DNA of 64,000 nucleotides from Ustilaginoidea virens (lineage: Eukaryota; Ascomycota; Sordariomycetes; Hypocreales; Clavicipitaceae): contig NC_057320.1 of the NCBI RefSeq assembly GCF_000687475.1, positions 1,922,001-1,986,000 of the forward strand, given 5' to 3'. The position numbers and the translations under genes are program-made. The notes under the pieces are model-generated. The model was not told where the DNA came from. It was given only the letters and a program-made list of their open reading frames with translations, and did no database searches. Of the stretch, positions 1-11,985 are shown in pieces. Positions within the stretch are counted from its first letter, which is position 1. Every line of letters begins with the position of its first letter.

Positions 1-3000
1 TCCAGATTGCCACCAATGGTGCGCAGCAGCTTGCTCAGAGATTCTATTTCCGCCTCGTCGGGGACGCCCTTGTAGTCGACGAGCTTGTGAACGCATTCGT
101 GCATGATGCGCTCCGTCAACATGCCCAGCTTGTACAGCTCACCAATGAACTGCACCAGACCGAGGCCACGACGCTTGGCAGCGGCAGCCTCGTAGTACTC
201 ATCAGACAGCATGGCGGCGTCTCCGAGGGCCTTCTTGCCGCCGTCTTCCCCGCCACCCTCCTCCTCCTCCTTGGGCTGAGGCAGGTTGGTGCTCCAACCG
301 CGCTCGAATTCCTCCTGACATCTGTTCAGGAGGTACTTCCTGAACAAGTTGCCCCCGCTGACAACGTTGCCGCTCTTGTCCTTGATGCGCTCATCTCGGA
401 CGTCGGCGCTCATGTTCTCCAGCATTCGCTTGCAGAACTTTGCGTACATCGAGGCCCAGTGGGCTTCGTCAGTGGCCTTTTCAAAGGTAAGTTGGATCAC
501 CTGACGCAGTGTACGACCGTCCGACTCGTCCTTGGACTGCCCGGCAATGGCAAGGATTTGATCTGCGATTCTGTCAAACTTCTCGGGCGTCATCTTGTTG
601 AGCGCCGCCTTGACCTTTCTCTGAACCATTTCGGGATCGAGGTAGCCCGAAGGGACAGCCGTGATGGCGGCAGCACCCCCCTTGCTGCCGACGATGCTCG
701 TCGGCTTCCAGCCATTGGTAGTGACAGCTATGGGCTTGATGTCTTGGCCAGCGGTCAAAGGCATGGTCTTAGCAGCCTGGACGTCCTTGGCGTTGTAGTC
801 GCGACGGCTACCACGAGTGGACCGGCTGGACTGGCGGCCGCTGGGCGAATTGGGGGCGCCGGCCCTGGACTGCGACGACGTGCGTGACATGGCAGTGCCC
901 GGGAATGCCCCGCCAGGGCCACGGAAGGATCCGATGGAGCCGACAGGAGGTCGGGGCATGGCACCGCTGGACATTGCCATGCGCTGCTCAGAGGACGTGC
1001 CCGGTGGCAGGGTACGACCTGGCGGAGGCGCGTTGAACGTGCCCATGGAGAACCCGCCGCTGCCACGGTTAGAGGGCTGCCTAGGCGTTTGTGCACGGGC
1101 AGAACGGTCGGGGTCTCCGATGAGCGACTTGACTTGCTGGTGGAACTCGACCGATGGCTGCTCAGTAAAAACTTTCTGGAACTGCAGCAGGAAAGCAGCA
1201 TCGTACTTGAAGCTCTTGCCCTTCTTGGTGACAGCAGCGTTGAGGGCAGGGTTAGGAGACCGAATGCCGGTCGGGTATAAATCTTGATCCATGACCTGCA
1301 GGAACCGAGATGACTTTAGAGACTGGAGTGCGGCGCTGGGCTGAGGTGGCTCAACCGGCTTGGTAATGAGTGGTGCCAGGTTGAGGGCAGCAGGCTTTGA
1401 TCCGCGCTTCTGGCCAGGACCGTCACTGGCGGTCTTGTCGTCGGCCAACTTCATGCCAGATAGTTTGTCAACGACCGACTCGACATTCAGGGTTTCGGCA
1501 TCCTTGCCAGAGCGTGCAGCCGCAAGAGCTTCGGCTACCGACAAGACCTTGCCAGAAGACTCGGCCTCCTTCTGACGTCGCTCCTTTTCTTCCTCTAATC
1601 GCTCCATTTCACGTTCCTGCTCTCGCAGTTTTCGGTCCTCCTCAGCGGCAGTCAGCTTGCGATTTTCTTCGTCCTGTTTCTTCTGTGCCGCCTTCTCGGC
1701 TTCGGCTCGCTTTCGGTGCTCTTCCTCCTCCTTCTCGCGCCTCGCGTCAGCTTCCTCCATTTCGCGAATCATGCGCTCAATCTCATCCTCGTCAGGGTCC
1801 GCATTATCGGCAGCCGGCTTTGCAGGCCCGTCATCGTCCTCCACCTTCGTTGCTTCGTCGTTCCTAGACGCGTCTTTGACAGTGTCGGGATTCACTTTGG
1901 AGACAGAGGAAGAAGCTTCTACAGGAGCGGTGCCCGGAGCGGCGGCAGGTTCCTTGGCAGCGGCTTGCTCCTTCGCCTTGGCCGTCTCGTTGGCAGCCAC
2001 TCGAGTAGCTTGCTTAATCTTCTCCTTCAGCTCATCCTGAATTTCTTTGGCAGTCTTTGGTGTGGCGGTACTCTCAGACCGTCCATGTGATGGTGTGGAA
2101 GACTTGGGGGGTGGGGTAGGAGTAGAAGCAATGGCAGGAGGAGTTTTGGACTGCTGGCCGCTGGGGGCGGGGGAAACCGGTTGCTTGAAGGTCGATGTGT
2201 CGACGACTTCGCCCGCGGCGTTCTTGATCTGAATGGCCGCACTCTTCCTGGGCTTGACAAAATTGTTGGCGGGTTTGCCAGGGGTGTTGGTGGGCTGAGA
2301 GGAGGAGCTGACGATAAGTGGTTGCGTCTGTTGGTTGGCGCTCGATGGCCGTTCTGGCTGTGACGGGCTCCGGGACATGGGGTGGCTTTGCTGATGGTAC
2401 GCAGGCGCAAAGGGTTGGCTATAACCTGGAGAGTTAGCTTGAGGAGGCCCCATGTACGGCGGTACATTGTTGTAGTTATAGGGCATAGAGATAGGTCGTC
2501 CGTATTGATCCATTTGCTGCGGGGGGTAACCATAATTCTGATGTTTCATAGTCAGCCAAAGTTCGAAGCCACCATTTTCTGGAGATAAATCAAGAGACGA
2601 TGGATTGTGGGAGGGTAGTCTGGGGGGGATGTATTGGGGGCCTTGCATGGCCAACTTGGCCGTGCCACTGGACACAACACGCCGCTTGCTACTCTGATGG
2701 TCGCGCCACTGTTGCTCTGGCCGCTGACAGAAGTGTCGCTGAGGTTGGACAGAGTTGCTTGCGCAGAGTTCATGTATAGAGTCCAATTGGCGCCCTGACT
2801 GCAGGGACTTGGCGTGTTCTCGGCGGCTTCTGGATTTCTTGCTGTGGGACTTAACGTGCAACGTATCAGACATGTCAGAAAAGGGGAGGTGTACTTGTTG
2901 ATGCTGAGGCGCCATAGGAGGCGGGTAGTGGTACTGAGGCGGCGTCTGCATGGGCATACTGGATTGCACCGTGGCAGGAGCCATGTTTGGGGTATTCGGC

Positions 3001-4097
3001 ATCGACGGTACCAGGGCCGGGCTTCGGGCTGGTTGCGGAGAGTTGGGGTATGCCATGTTGCGAGGCTGGGGTTGAAAGGACGGAGGCATGCCGCGGCTCT
3101 GCCCAGGGCCATTGCGAAACTGATTGTTAGGAGGATAGCCCATCTGGTTGTTATACTGATTGTTGTGAGTAAAGGCTCGGCCGCGCCCTCCTTGGGGAGG
3201 GAAGTTGCCTCTGTTTTCACTCTGTACGGAGTGGCTCGATTCGCGTCGAAAGTGAGCGCCAGGTTGGGGCCCCATGGCATTTGTGTTTGAAGGCACGGAA
3301 CCCTGTCTCATGTGGCGCTGCAATTCGGGTTTATCGTTAGCTGACGCAAGTACCCAACAAACTTTGAACATGAGGCATGAAGGGCGCGCATAAGAACGTG
3401 CACCCAGGGCTGGTGACGGCCCGGGAGGGAAAAAAAAAAGGGGGGGGGGCCGCAAAAACCACCAGAAAAAAAAAGGGGGGGGGGAAACCATATGGTCTCT
3501 TCAAGTCAAGCTTACCTCCCCGTCGCTGCTAAGGCTTCCAAAAGTCATCTGACCGCTAGGTTGCTGAAGACCAGAGGGCGGTCGACCGCCGCTGGCTGAT
3601 GGCTGAGGGATCGGAGAGGGAGAATGAGCCGGGGAAGGAACACGCTGGTTTCCAGCCCCAGGGATGGGGATGGGCGCAGCACTTCCCGTCTGAGGAGTAC
3701 TATGAGCCATGGCGGGAGAATCAAAGCCAAACTGGATTCCAGGTTTGGCACCACTTTTGGCAGCATAAGAGTTGGGGCCGTTGGCAGCCATGGTGACGGA
3801 GCTTTTTCTGGTGTGGTCCACGCTGAAACCGTTGGTAAGGCTACCGCGGGCAACAGCAGGGACAGCAGGAGCGACGACTGGTTTGCCGTTTACAGATGTC
3901 AGAGTAGCCGTCTTTGCATTCTGCGCCGCGGAGGCAGAGGCAGAACCGACGACGACTGGAGCTTGAGAGCCGGTCGCAACCAGCGGCGCTTGAGATGACT
4001 TTTTGGGCGCACCTGCAGCGGAGGCATAAGAAGACGCCGTGGTCGCAGAGGTGTTGGTCGCCGGAATCGAACTTTGATGGTTCGCAGGCGACGTCAT
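1..4097 (-). CDS. eIF4G: Translation initiation factor eIF4G, 5' part (cut by window edge)
   Basis: Scaffold of the cap-binding eIF4F complex, bridging eIF4E, eIF4A, PABP and eIF3 in the cytoplasm. Exon 1 is 4097..3516 (194 codons, donor GTAAGC) and exon 2 starts at 3317 and runs open to base 1, so at least 1,299 residues are visible and the 3' end is missing. The N-terminal two thirds are Pro/Gln/Ser/Asn-rich and disordered. A charged Lys/Glu/Ala-rich stretch follows. A canonical eIF4E-binding motif (Y-x4-L-L, read YDAAFLL) has its Tyr codon at 1205. An Arg/Gly/Ser-rich segment (about 1090-780) precedes the MIF4G HEAT domain, which begins near 635 and includes the segment MTPEKFDKIADQIL. I chose the ATG at 4097 because it opens the typical fungal N-terminus MTSPANHQ; a longer frame upstream looks like leader. 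One stretch of exon 2 (2894-2538) may be an in-frame intron. Identity is certain; the internal splicing is not. Confidence 0.93.
2538..2894 (-). other. Candidate in-frame intron or retained exon segment in eIF4G
   Basis: Within exon 2 of eIF4G, a 357-base segment begins with GTACAC at 2894 and ends with a CAG at 2540-2538 preceded by a CTGAC branch-like sequence. It is exactly 119 codons and has no stop in the eIF4G frame. The protein on both sides is Gln/Pro/Tyr/Asn-rich and low in complexity, while this segment encodes Cys, Trp, His and Arg-rich sequence unlike its flanks. That contrast suggests an intron, perhaps alternatively retained. The donor is not ideal, so it could be coding. Confidence 0.45.
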
Positions 4098-6138
4098 AAG
4101 GAAAAAAAGGACCAAATCGACTCCAAGACGGTGAGTGTTGGTAGAGTGGCTTTCGTTGATGCGGAGATGTCGAAGTGAGGACCCAAACCGACAAGCACAG
4201 GTGGTCAAGAAAACCTGTTATTTTTTTTCTTTTTTTTTTTTTGCTCCCGTCTCTTGATTCTGGGCTCACTAAATCACGGCCTCGTTTGTATCCCGACAGG
4301 GGACCAAAGGGGAACTTGTCGTGAAATGAAAGGATGAAGACGATATAAATGCGGGCGGAAGGGGGGTTGATTGGAACACCAGGTACTCGACGGGGCTCGA
4401 GAGAAGCAATAATCCCGAGGACGACCAAAGGAAGAGCGAATGTCACGCAGAAAAATATACCGACCAAGGCAGGATCGTCGGCGTCGAGCCCAGGACTACC
4501 ACGGTCGCAGACGTTGATGGCGAGGAGGGGAAAAAAAAAAAAGAACTGATTCTCCTGGTACTGCAGACGCAGAAGAAGAGTCCAATGCCGATGAAGAGGA
4601 GGGGGAAGGTCTGGTGAGGGAGAAAAATTCCACCGGGACCAGTGGTGTTTTGATTGGCACGAGAGGTGAGGGTTTAGGAGGAGCCGCTGCAAAAAAAATT
4701 TGGGCAGCAGGATGGGTGGAAGAGGGAAGGAAGGAGCCGGGGGGCGGATGGAGGAAGGAGGGGGGGGGGGGGGTGCTTCCAGTCTCCACCCCTGGGCCCT
4801 GTGGTGCGTAAAGTTGGAAGTGTGATTGACCGTTGACGGTTAAATCTCTGAGCTGGTTGCTGTGCAGGGGTGCTGCCGTCAGTGGTGCTGCCGTCTGGTG
4901 CCCTGTGTGGTTGCTGTTCTGTTCGCTGTAATGGGCGGGCATGCCCGCTGGCTGGTGGCTCCTGGAAGGCCTCGATTGACCACCTCAGAGCCCCATATCC
5001 CACCGTGCGAGGGCGCCTGATGCACTATGTACTGCCCGCCGCGCGATGAACCCATCATGCATGAAGCAGGTAAGGTACCTCCTAAGGTAGCTCCTACTTT
5101 AGGTACCTCCTATCATGTAGGTACATACCTAAGCTATGTCTGTCGCAAGGTGTCAACTCCGGATGCTGCCAACGGTGACTCAATTGAACGCCAGAGGAAT
5201 GCAACATCCCTACCTGCTGCGGACGCAGTCGCCGTATTTGCCGTTTGCCTCGCTACATTTAGCCTGGCGGCGGTTCAAGTTTCTGCCAGCCGAACCCAGG
5301 CATCGACGGTATGCCATGTGTGCCTTGTATTGTTCATTAACCTCATGCCAGAAGACCCCAGAGCCCCAAGAAACCCCAGACACCGCGACTGGGTGTTAGC
5401 AAAGAAACTTGTCCAATGAATCCCAGCCTAGCCGCGCCATGATTGATGTCGACAACGGCTCCTTTCACAGTATCATTGTCCCTCGCGAATGTACAGGGCC
5501 AAAAAAAAGTCGGCATGGGCATGATGGCTCCTTGTTGGGGTGTTCAACAGCTCCCTCTCCAGTCGTGATTGTATGTTTCCCTCTTGAAAACCGGCTTGAA
5601 TCATCCGTTTGATTAAGCGCGAAGGAAAACGTACTGTTACAGGCATGGCTTATCCTCCCTGCTCCGCCCATCATGTCTAAGCCTGGCTCGTCGGTCTGCC
5701 TCATTCCAGCTCTTTTTCCGTCTTTCCGAACGGTGCTCGCATGTACTGGGTGTCCCCTTTTCTCAGGTTGGGTTGAATTACGCTTGATTGGCTGGCTGGA
5801 AACAGAAACAATACACGTCTTCTGCGCAACATACGCTGTTTCGAGGCTCAACTCTATATTCGAGTTTTCAGTCCGAAAACCATATCACAAACAGAACACT
5901 ACATAGCTAGTAATATGTGCCAATACATGACCATAGAGCCAACTCAGCTAGGTGCTATCGACCTGTTGACTAGGTAGTATTTTTCATTCTCAAATCCCAA
6001 AACCCCGACATCTCCGCCACGGATGAGATATAAAGAACGTTTCATTTCTTTTTTTCGCCTCTTTTCTCCTTCTCTCCCCCCCCCCCCCCCACCATCCCCT
6101 GTCTCTCTCTCTCTTTTTTTTCTTTCTTTTTTTTTTTT
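4098..6138. promoter_or_regulatory. eIF4G leader and promoter region; 3' flank of Aquarius
   Basis: About 2 kb between the eIF4G start and the Aquarius stop, both on the minus strand. On the minus strand the part next to eIF4G is strongly pyrimidine- and purine-tract rich (A/T runs near 4217-4241 and 4530, a G run near 4760), as expected of a long fungal 5' leader. AGGTACCT palindromes lie at 5073-5080 and 5101-5108. A C run and T runs at about 6078-6140 abut the Aquarius stop codon. Open frames here (for example minus 4942-4496) are compositionally biased and I do not call them. Confidence 0.6.
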
Positions 6139-9100
6139 TCAGTTCTTGCTCTCACCTTCCCTTACTTCCAAAATATCTGGCTCTACGGCTTCTTCGTCGT
6201 ACTCGTAATGCGTGGTTTGTGCCTCCTCTTCGTCTACTCCCTCAGGAATAGTCTCCAACAATTCCATTTCCCGTTCCGCTTCTTGCCCCTGCTCCCGTTT
6301 CACCTTGGTGTTGGTCATCTCGAAGACGTACTGTCCTAAATGCTCGACGCTCTCCATGGCTACTTCTCCTTCCACCGCAGTACTGCCTTCCACGTCCCTT
6401 CTCTCCGTGGGCCACATTTCTCCCGTCACAAGCATCAGTTTATCCGATCGCTCAAGCAGGAGGTCAAACGCGGGCCGAAGCTCAGGGCAGGCTTCAAACA
6501 CTTCGCGGCGACCGAGCACATATAATCCCAATCGGGCCCGCGAAACTGCGACTGTCATTCGTCGCACATCGCGTAGGTAACCTACACGAGACGTTCGAGT
6601 GAGGGACAATATAATATCTAGCCAAAATCTTAGTTGATGCATACGCACGTCCCATTGACGTTTTTTTTTTTTGTCAAGCTCTGACTAGTGACAGCTTTTA
6701 GCACTTACAGTCGTTTTGTTCGCCTTGATACTTGTCGACTGTAGCAACAGCTTTTGGTAGACCGAAAATCGGGTTTCGACCGCAACGGTAAGCAAGCACG
6801 TCCTTGACCAGGGCGCGCTGTCCAGCATATGTTGTTAGAATACTTATTCTCTCTGCCGGATACCCTAGCAAGCGCATATACTGGTAGATGGCCACAGCAT
6901 ACTCCGCCTCACCAAGATTTTGAATAAAATGTGGCGTTGGTTCCGACTCTCCTCGCCCTTTGTAGCTGGGCACACTGATAAATTGGTAGTCGTATTTGAA
7001 GCCCGCGTTGGCTCTGACGAACTCGGGCTCATTTTGCACATGTGGCAGGTTTTCAAGCTTGGGGTAGCGCCACTGGTACAGCTTCGCGATCGACGGACGG
7101 GCGCGACCTTGCTGATCGAGAATGATTGCTGGAACCCCAAGACGAATCAGCCGGGAAAAGAGTGATTGCTCGAGGTTGGCAAAATGGCGGAACGCCAGAC
7201 TTTGTATAATGGGTGAATTCTGAAAGTGATCGCCACATAACACGACCCGTTTCAAGGGCATCTCCTTGCCAACCGGCTTTTGCATGGCAAGAGGCAGAAA
7301 TGTTTCCAGCTCGGTGATCTGAGCAGCCTCTTCCATGACGACGTTCTCATACCGGAATCCCAGTGAAGCAATCTCGCCGCGTCGAATGGCAGCGTGGGTC
7401 GTTGTCATTGCGACAATCCGAGCCTCGCTGGTGAGCAAATAGTTGGCCTTTTCTCGGTCACGGCGAAGAATCTCAAAAGGCACAATATCTGCCAGTTCTG
7501 AGAAGATTTTGGAAATGTGGCGGTAACAGCCGTTTGCGATCTTCACCGCTTCATCCCTGTTACAACCCTCGGGGAACAACGGCTGAGGTGCGTCCGCAAA
7601 ATATTCGTAAAAGGGAAAAGCCTTGACTGCTTCAGCGGTGGAAGTCTCGGCCGAGGCAACAACATTTTCAAACCGTTGCCAAGCCGGTTCCACATACACC
7701 TTGTTGAAGTAACCGGCCGTCTCTGCTGAGTTATCATGGGCGCCGGGTGCACCTAGGCTTACCGCCAATTTCCTAACCTCTTGTAGAAGTTTCTGTCGGT
7801 TGTCGAGGAAAGACTCGACGCGCCCGTGCTTACCGAAGCTTCCTTCGGCGTCCAAGTCGTCCTCTCCATGCCCGAGACGCAATAGATGTCTGTGGTCGAT
7901 GTCTAGAGCTATAATTTTCGCGAACAGTTGGTTAAGAGCCTGATTGCTATGCGCGAGCAGCAGTGTCTTCTCGTGCGGAAAGTTGTGGTAGATGTTGTTT
8001 ATTATTTGAGTCGCCACATCCGTCTTTCCAGTACCCGGAGGACCAACAATTACTGTTAGCCCGGGCTGTGATCCAGACATGATGGCCTCTACCTGAGCAG
8101 GCGTGAATCGTACAGAGTTTTCCTTGGGCGCATCTGACGGGTACGGCCCATTGTTGGGCGGCTCATACGTAGAAACCTTGAGAGAGGTGACTTCGGATTT
8201 TGTTGTCGGTTCCGCACCGCGCCTCCGTTTTTTCGACACCTGGCCGACATTGTGTTCGTCTCCCTTGGAGTCATCCTCTACTTCCTCTAGGACGTACGGA
8301 GGGCCGAAGCTGCCCGCGACGTCATCACCAGGGTCAACTGTTTTACCGGGTAAGCTTTCAACTAGATGTTGCCAATCAAGAAAGGTGTCCCGATAGTCGA
8401 GCCTCCTGACTCTGTGAGATAGATTGTTGTAATTTGCTCCAGCAGGATCACCATAACCGAGGAAGACTTCATGGAGCCAGGAGGGGAGGGGCGTTTCTGA
8501 CAGTGCAGGTTTCCGAATAGATTCCAAAATATGCTTGAAGTTGTTCTCTCTTCGCCCCCGTCTCAACAGTAAATTCATCTGATCGTAAACGCCCGGTTTT
8601 GCCGCTGCTGAGCGCTCTGTATCTCGGCTATACATGTATGGATCCAGCTTAACAGTTATCCGGCGCTTGCTGTCAAGATGCATGGACCCGTCCCTCACGT
8701 GGCGGCCTTTTTCGTCGGTGATTAGAAGTATCTCAGCCGCCCGTATGGACGAGATACCAAGCTTCTCATACTCGGGGCGGACTCCCCCGTCATTTACAGG
8801 TGGCTGAGTCGGAGGGGGCTGAATCGCCAGTAGGAAAACAACATCGTCAGGCCGTAGACTATCCCATTCTCTCATGACATTTGGTCCTAGCCGTCTAACA
8901 TCGATGGAAATTTCAGCTCTGACCATTGATGGCAGATCTTCGCCTACTAGCGGCGGCATGACTTCCAAGATGCTGTACGCAGTGAGAATGAGCCCAAATA
9001 GTACGCAGTCGGGAAATCCTGTGAACTTACGACGGCTTCGAGATGGGAAGCGCCATTTTAGAGAATCCTGCAAAATTCGTAACTCCAGATTGGTTCGACT

Positions 9101-10800
9101 CTGGTCGGAGACGCCGCAGCGCAGCTTCCACATCTTTCCGGATGCCGTAGAAGGCCTCGCAACGATAGAGTATCATGGCTCTCAGCAGGAAGTCCCCACA
9201 AGACAAGTATTGTAGATTCAACTTGGGGAGGGCCAAGGGACGTGAGCCATCGTAAGAATCGGCTCTTTGAAACCCGGTATCAAACAGGGACCTCTCTGTT
9301 GGTAATAGAGGCATGTATCGAGCAGTGTCTCGGAAAGACTTTTTTCGCTCATACCTGTGGAGCAATATTTCCGTGAGCAATTTTCGATCAATTGGGAGAG
9401 AGGGACACTCTGGATAGGTGGATCGAATGTTGAGAAGATGGAAAAGCTGGGATAATTCCTCGCCGGTCAACGGCTCGAGGAGACTTTCAAGGTCATCCCG
9501 TTTTTCAATCCCGCCGTAGTTGGAAAGTGCCAAGATTAGCAGCTTGTCTTTGAAGTGCTTCAGCGCAACGCGTTGCAGTCTTCCGAGAGCTGCGCAATGC
9601 TTGTCGTAGACTTCGGTGGCAGTCAGCTGGATACCCGTCTGATCATCGATTGCGAAATACGTGTAATGGGAGAGAAGCGCGTGCAGGTCTCTCAACAGCG
9701 AATTGTCCTCGTCGTTGTACACTGGCGAGCGTTTCATCACCGGCAAAACGTTCAAGTCTTGGATTAGAGTATTGACATATCGCCGCGTGGGAAGCTGACT
9801 TTGAAGATCAGAGAGAAACTCAGTGAATCTCTCGCAGTATAGAACACAGCCTTGACAGCGTTAGCAAGAAAGTGCGCTCTTCGAGAAGCGCCAAGGGCGA
9901 CGAACCCGGGATTTTGCTGTCCTGCAACATGTTCAAGAAGTCAAGGAGCATTGAGTATAGCCATGATCTGTCGAAACGTAGACGAGCCTTGACGCTGTCG
10001 TCGGCTGCATCGAACCGTCTTTGAGAAGCTCTCCAGGTCTTTCGAAGTTGAGGATTCTGATCCAGCAGGCCTTCGCGTAGCTTTTCGCTGCACAAGTTTT
10101 GCCAAAGTCCTATGGATACGAGAGGGGCGCATTCCTTTCTTACAATGGCGCAATCGAGGCTCTGGAAAGCATGTATCAAGAAACAAACAAGTTGAGTTCT
10201 TATAACAGTGGGCAGCGTGCGATCGAGGGTCAAGGAAAGTATTCGTCGAAACATGGAGGAAAAATCCTCCAGACGACCTACGAACAAATCTTGACGCAGG
10301 GTCAGTGTCGTATGGTACAAGTTATCCCTGGAATCGGCAAAACTTACTCCATGTTTCCAGATGCTCGCGACGCTTCACGTTGGCTATTAGTGCTATGAGA
10401 AGCACATGGAAATTGGAAGCCTCGTCCGTGTAGCCCGGCCATAGGTAGCTGATTGACGACGAGTCGTTTAGATGCGAACACGGACGGCGAGGGGAAAGGA
10501 TGGACAACCGCACCTCTCCAAGATCTGCAGACTTTCCAGGAGCAGAAGAAGCCTGTACGAAAACCCATCCTGCTCAAGCACGCTCCAGACCCCTTGCTTT
10601 AGAACATCGTTCTTGACTTTGGGTGGCTTGTTGCCTAGCTTCAACCAGTTCTTTCTGGCAAGCTGGACGAATTGATGCTCCTCGCCTTCGACTTCGGCGG
10701 GCGTTGGACGGTCGGGTTCAACGACGGGAACTGATTCACTCGGTCTTCCGGCTGTGACGGCACCAACACCAGTGCCTTTCAGACGCTTCGCGGTAGGCAT
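6139..10800 (-). CDS. cwf11: Intron-binding spliceosomal RNA helicase Aquarius (Cwf11)
   Basis: SF1 (Upf1-like) helicase of the intron-binding complex, which contacts the intron upstream of the branch point in the nucleus. Exons: 10800..10514, 10448..10348, 10289..9906, 9850..9031, 8972..6709, 6617..6139; 4,335 bases, 1,444 residues, close to human AQR (about 1,485). Visible family landmarks in order: the N-terminal armadillo-like region (FVQLARKNWLK; YLWPGYTDEASNFH), the QLPTRRYVNTL segment, the beta-barrel region, Walker A GPPGTGKT at residues 841-848, the EEAAQ form of motif II, the QGRARPSIAKLY segment, and the C-terminal helicase motifs TVDKYQGEQND and VAVSRARLGLY. The last roughly 60 residues are acidic. 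Intron 3 (9905..9851, 55 bases) has an unusual GTTCGT donor but a textbook GCTAAC branch point, and the frame requires it. Intron 5 carries a run of 12 T on the plus strand. It lies divergent from the THOC1 gene, another mRNP factor. Confidence 0.96.
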
Positions 10801-11164
10801 TATCGATTCCTGGCAGGATCGTCAGCAGCCAGGAAAGGCCGTCTCTGAGGCGGTTGGAGAGCAGAGACCGGTCGCGGATCGCATAGACGGAAAGCTGCGG
10901 GTTGAGAAGGTTGGTTCGGCTGGAGTTTTTCCGGCGAGCGAGCGAGCGCAGCAGGGTTGATTTCTACGTGCTAGAATCAGCAGACTCCTAGAGCCTGCTG
11001 AGCCCAGGCCAGCTGCCAGGCGGAGGACCTATAGTGGGTGGTGGCGGCGACCTGGCAGCGGAACCCCCCAGGCCCCACCGAAGGCTTGCGCCGAAGTGCT
11101 CTGAAACCCAGCACTGAACATAACAAGCGGTGGAGTACAAGTCGTTCGATCTACGGAGCTCTAG

Positions 11165-11415
11165 GGAGTACTTCTAGTACACGTAAGTAACCTTGGATAT
11201 GTGAGTTGTTTTGGGGAGGTTCAAGTTTTCTGCTGAATTTCGGAGTTTTAAACACGCCGTAGGGGCTAAACCCAAAACAGAAGAGCAAAAGCTCTTTCTT
11301 CCTCAGTAACCTCTTGAGAATTATTTTTCTGTAAACACGAATAGAAAAAGTCTTTAACTTATTCTCTTTGTAAAGCTTGAGACTTTCAAACTTTAGCAGC
11401 AGATACATTCGCGGG
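11165..11415. other. AT-rich island, possible decayed repeat
   Basis: A stretch of about 250 bases with many A/T runs between GC-rich flanks. The minus strand holds an 85-codon frame (11408-11151) rich in Lys/Leu/Phe, which is what AT-rich DNA produces by chance. It could be a remnant of a mobile element degraded by repeat-induced mutation, but no element family can be recognised from it. Confidence 0.3.
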
Positions 11416-11638
11416 GGATGCTGCGATTATGTGAGGCTCGCAAGGAGGTATCAATGTCTTCTATCTCTTTAGCCCTAGTGACTTGTGAGAATCAACCATC
11501 GGGCTAGTAGTACCTGTGCGTATAAAAATCCACGGAAAATACTTACTACTGCATGTCAAAACTTGCTACTACGTGTTTATCTGGTACCTCGGCGCTGAGT
11601 GGCTGGCAGGAAGTCCTGGTTGGCTGCTTCCCTTTGAT

Positions 11639-11804
11639 GCCAAGACTGCAGTTTCACATCTCCCAAATACATGATGATGATGTTTGCACCGCGGAAATCA
11701 CCTCGACTTGGACGACAATACAGACTTGCGCGCCAAGACTACCGTTCCTCATCCCCTGAATACATTATAATGTTTGCGCCGCGAAAGTCATCTCGACTTG
11801 GATG
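11639..11804 (+). repeat. Imperfect two-copy direct repeat upstream of THOC1
   Basis: Copy A is 11639-11714 and copy B is 11732-11804, a period of 93 bases. Both start GCCAAGACT and share ATGTTTGC(A/G)CCGCG and CTCGACTTGGA. Copy B has lost a few bases in the ATGATGATG part. Confidence 0.75.
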
Positions 11805-11985
11805 TAGGTAGCGCGTCTTCCACGCACCCGCCGTCTCTGGTTTCTTTACCGTTCAAGACTTCTTTCCGCCGAAAACACAGCACCTCGCTCAAGGACGGCA
11901 GGGGCAGGGCTTTGCACGATTGTCGCCCAGAGTTTTTCGAAGCCCTCCGGTTATTGTTGCTGAAGCCACCAGCAGGCCTCTCACA

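Larger units (their letters stand above)
10801..11985. promoter_or_regulatory. Divergent intergenic region between Aquarius and THOC1 fusion
   Basis: About 1.2 kb serving as the 5' flank of both genes. It contains a noticeably AT-rich segment at about 11165-11415, unlike the GC-rich flanks, and an imperfect 93-base-period direct duplication (11639-11714 and 11732-11804). A TACGGAG motif lies near 11152. I see no convincing gene. Confidence 0.55.

Noticed and set aside
3841..4692. 283-codon minus-strand frame with a hydrophobic stretch in the eIF4G leader
   Set aside because: It overlaps eIF4G exon 1 in another frame, has runs of Phe and Lys from homopolymers, and shows no family resemblance.
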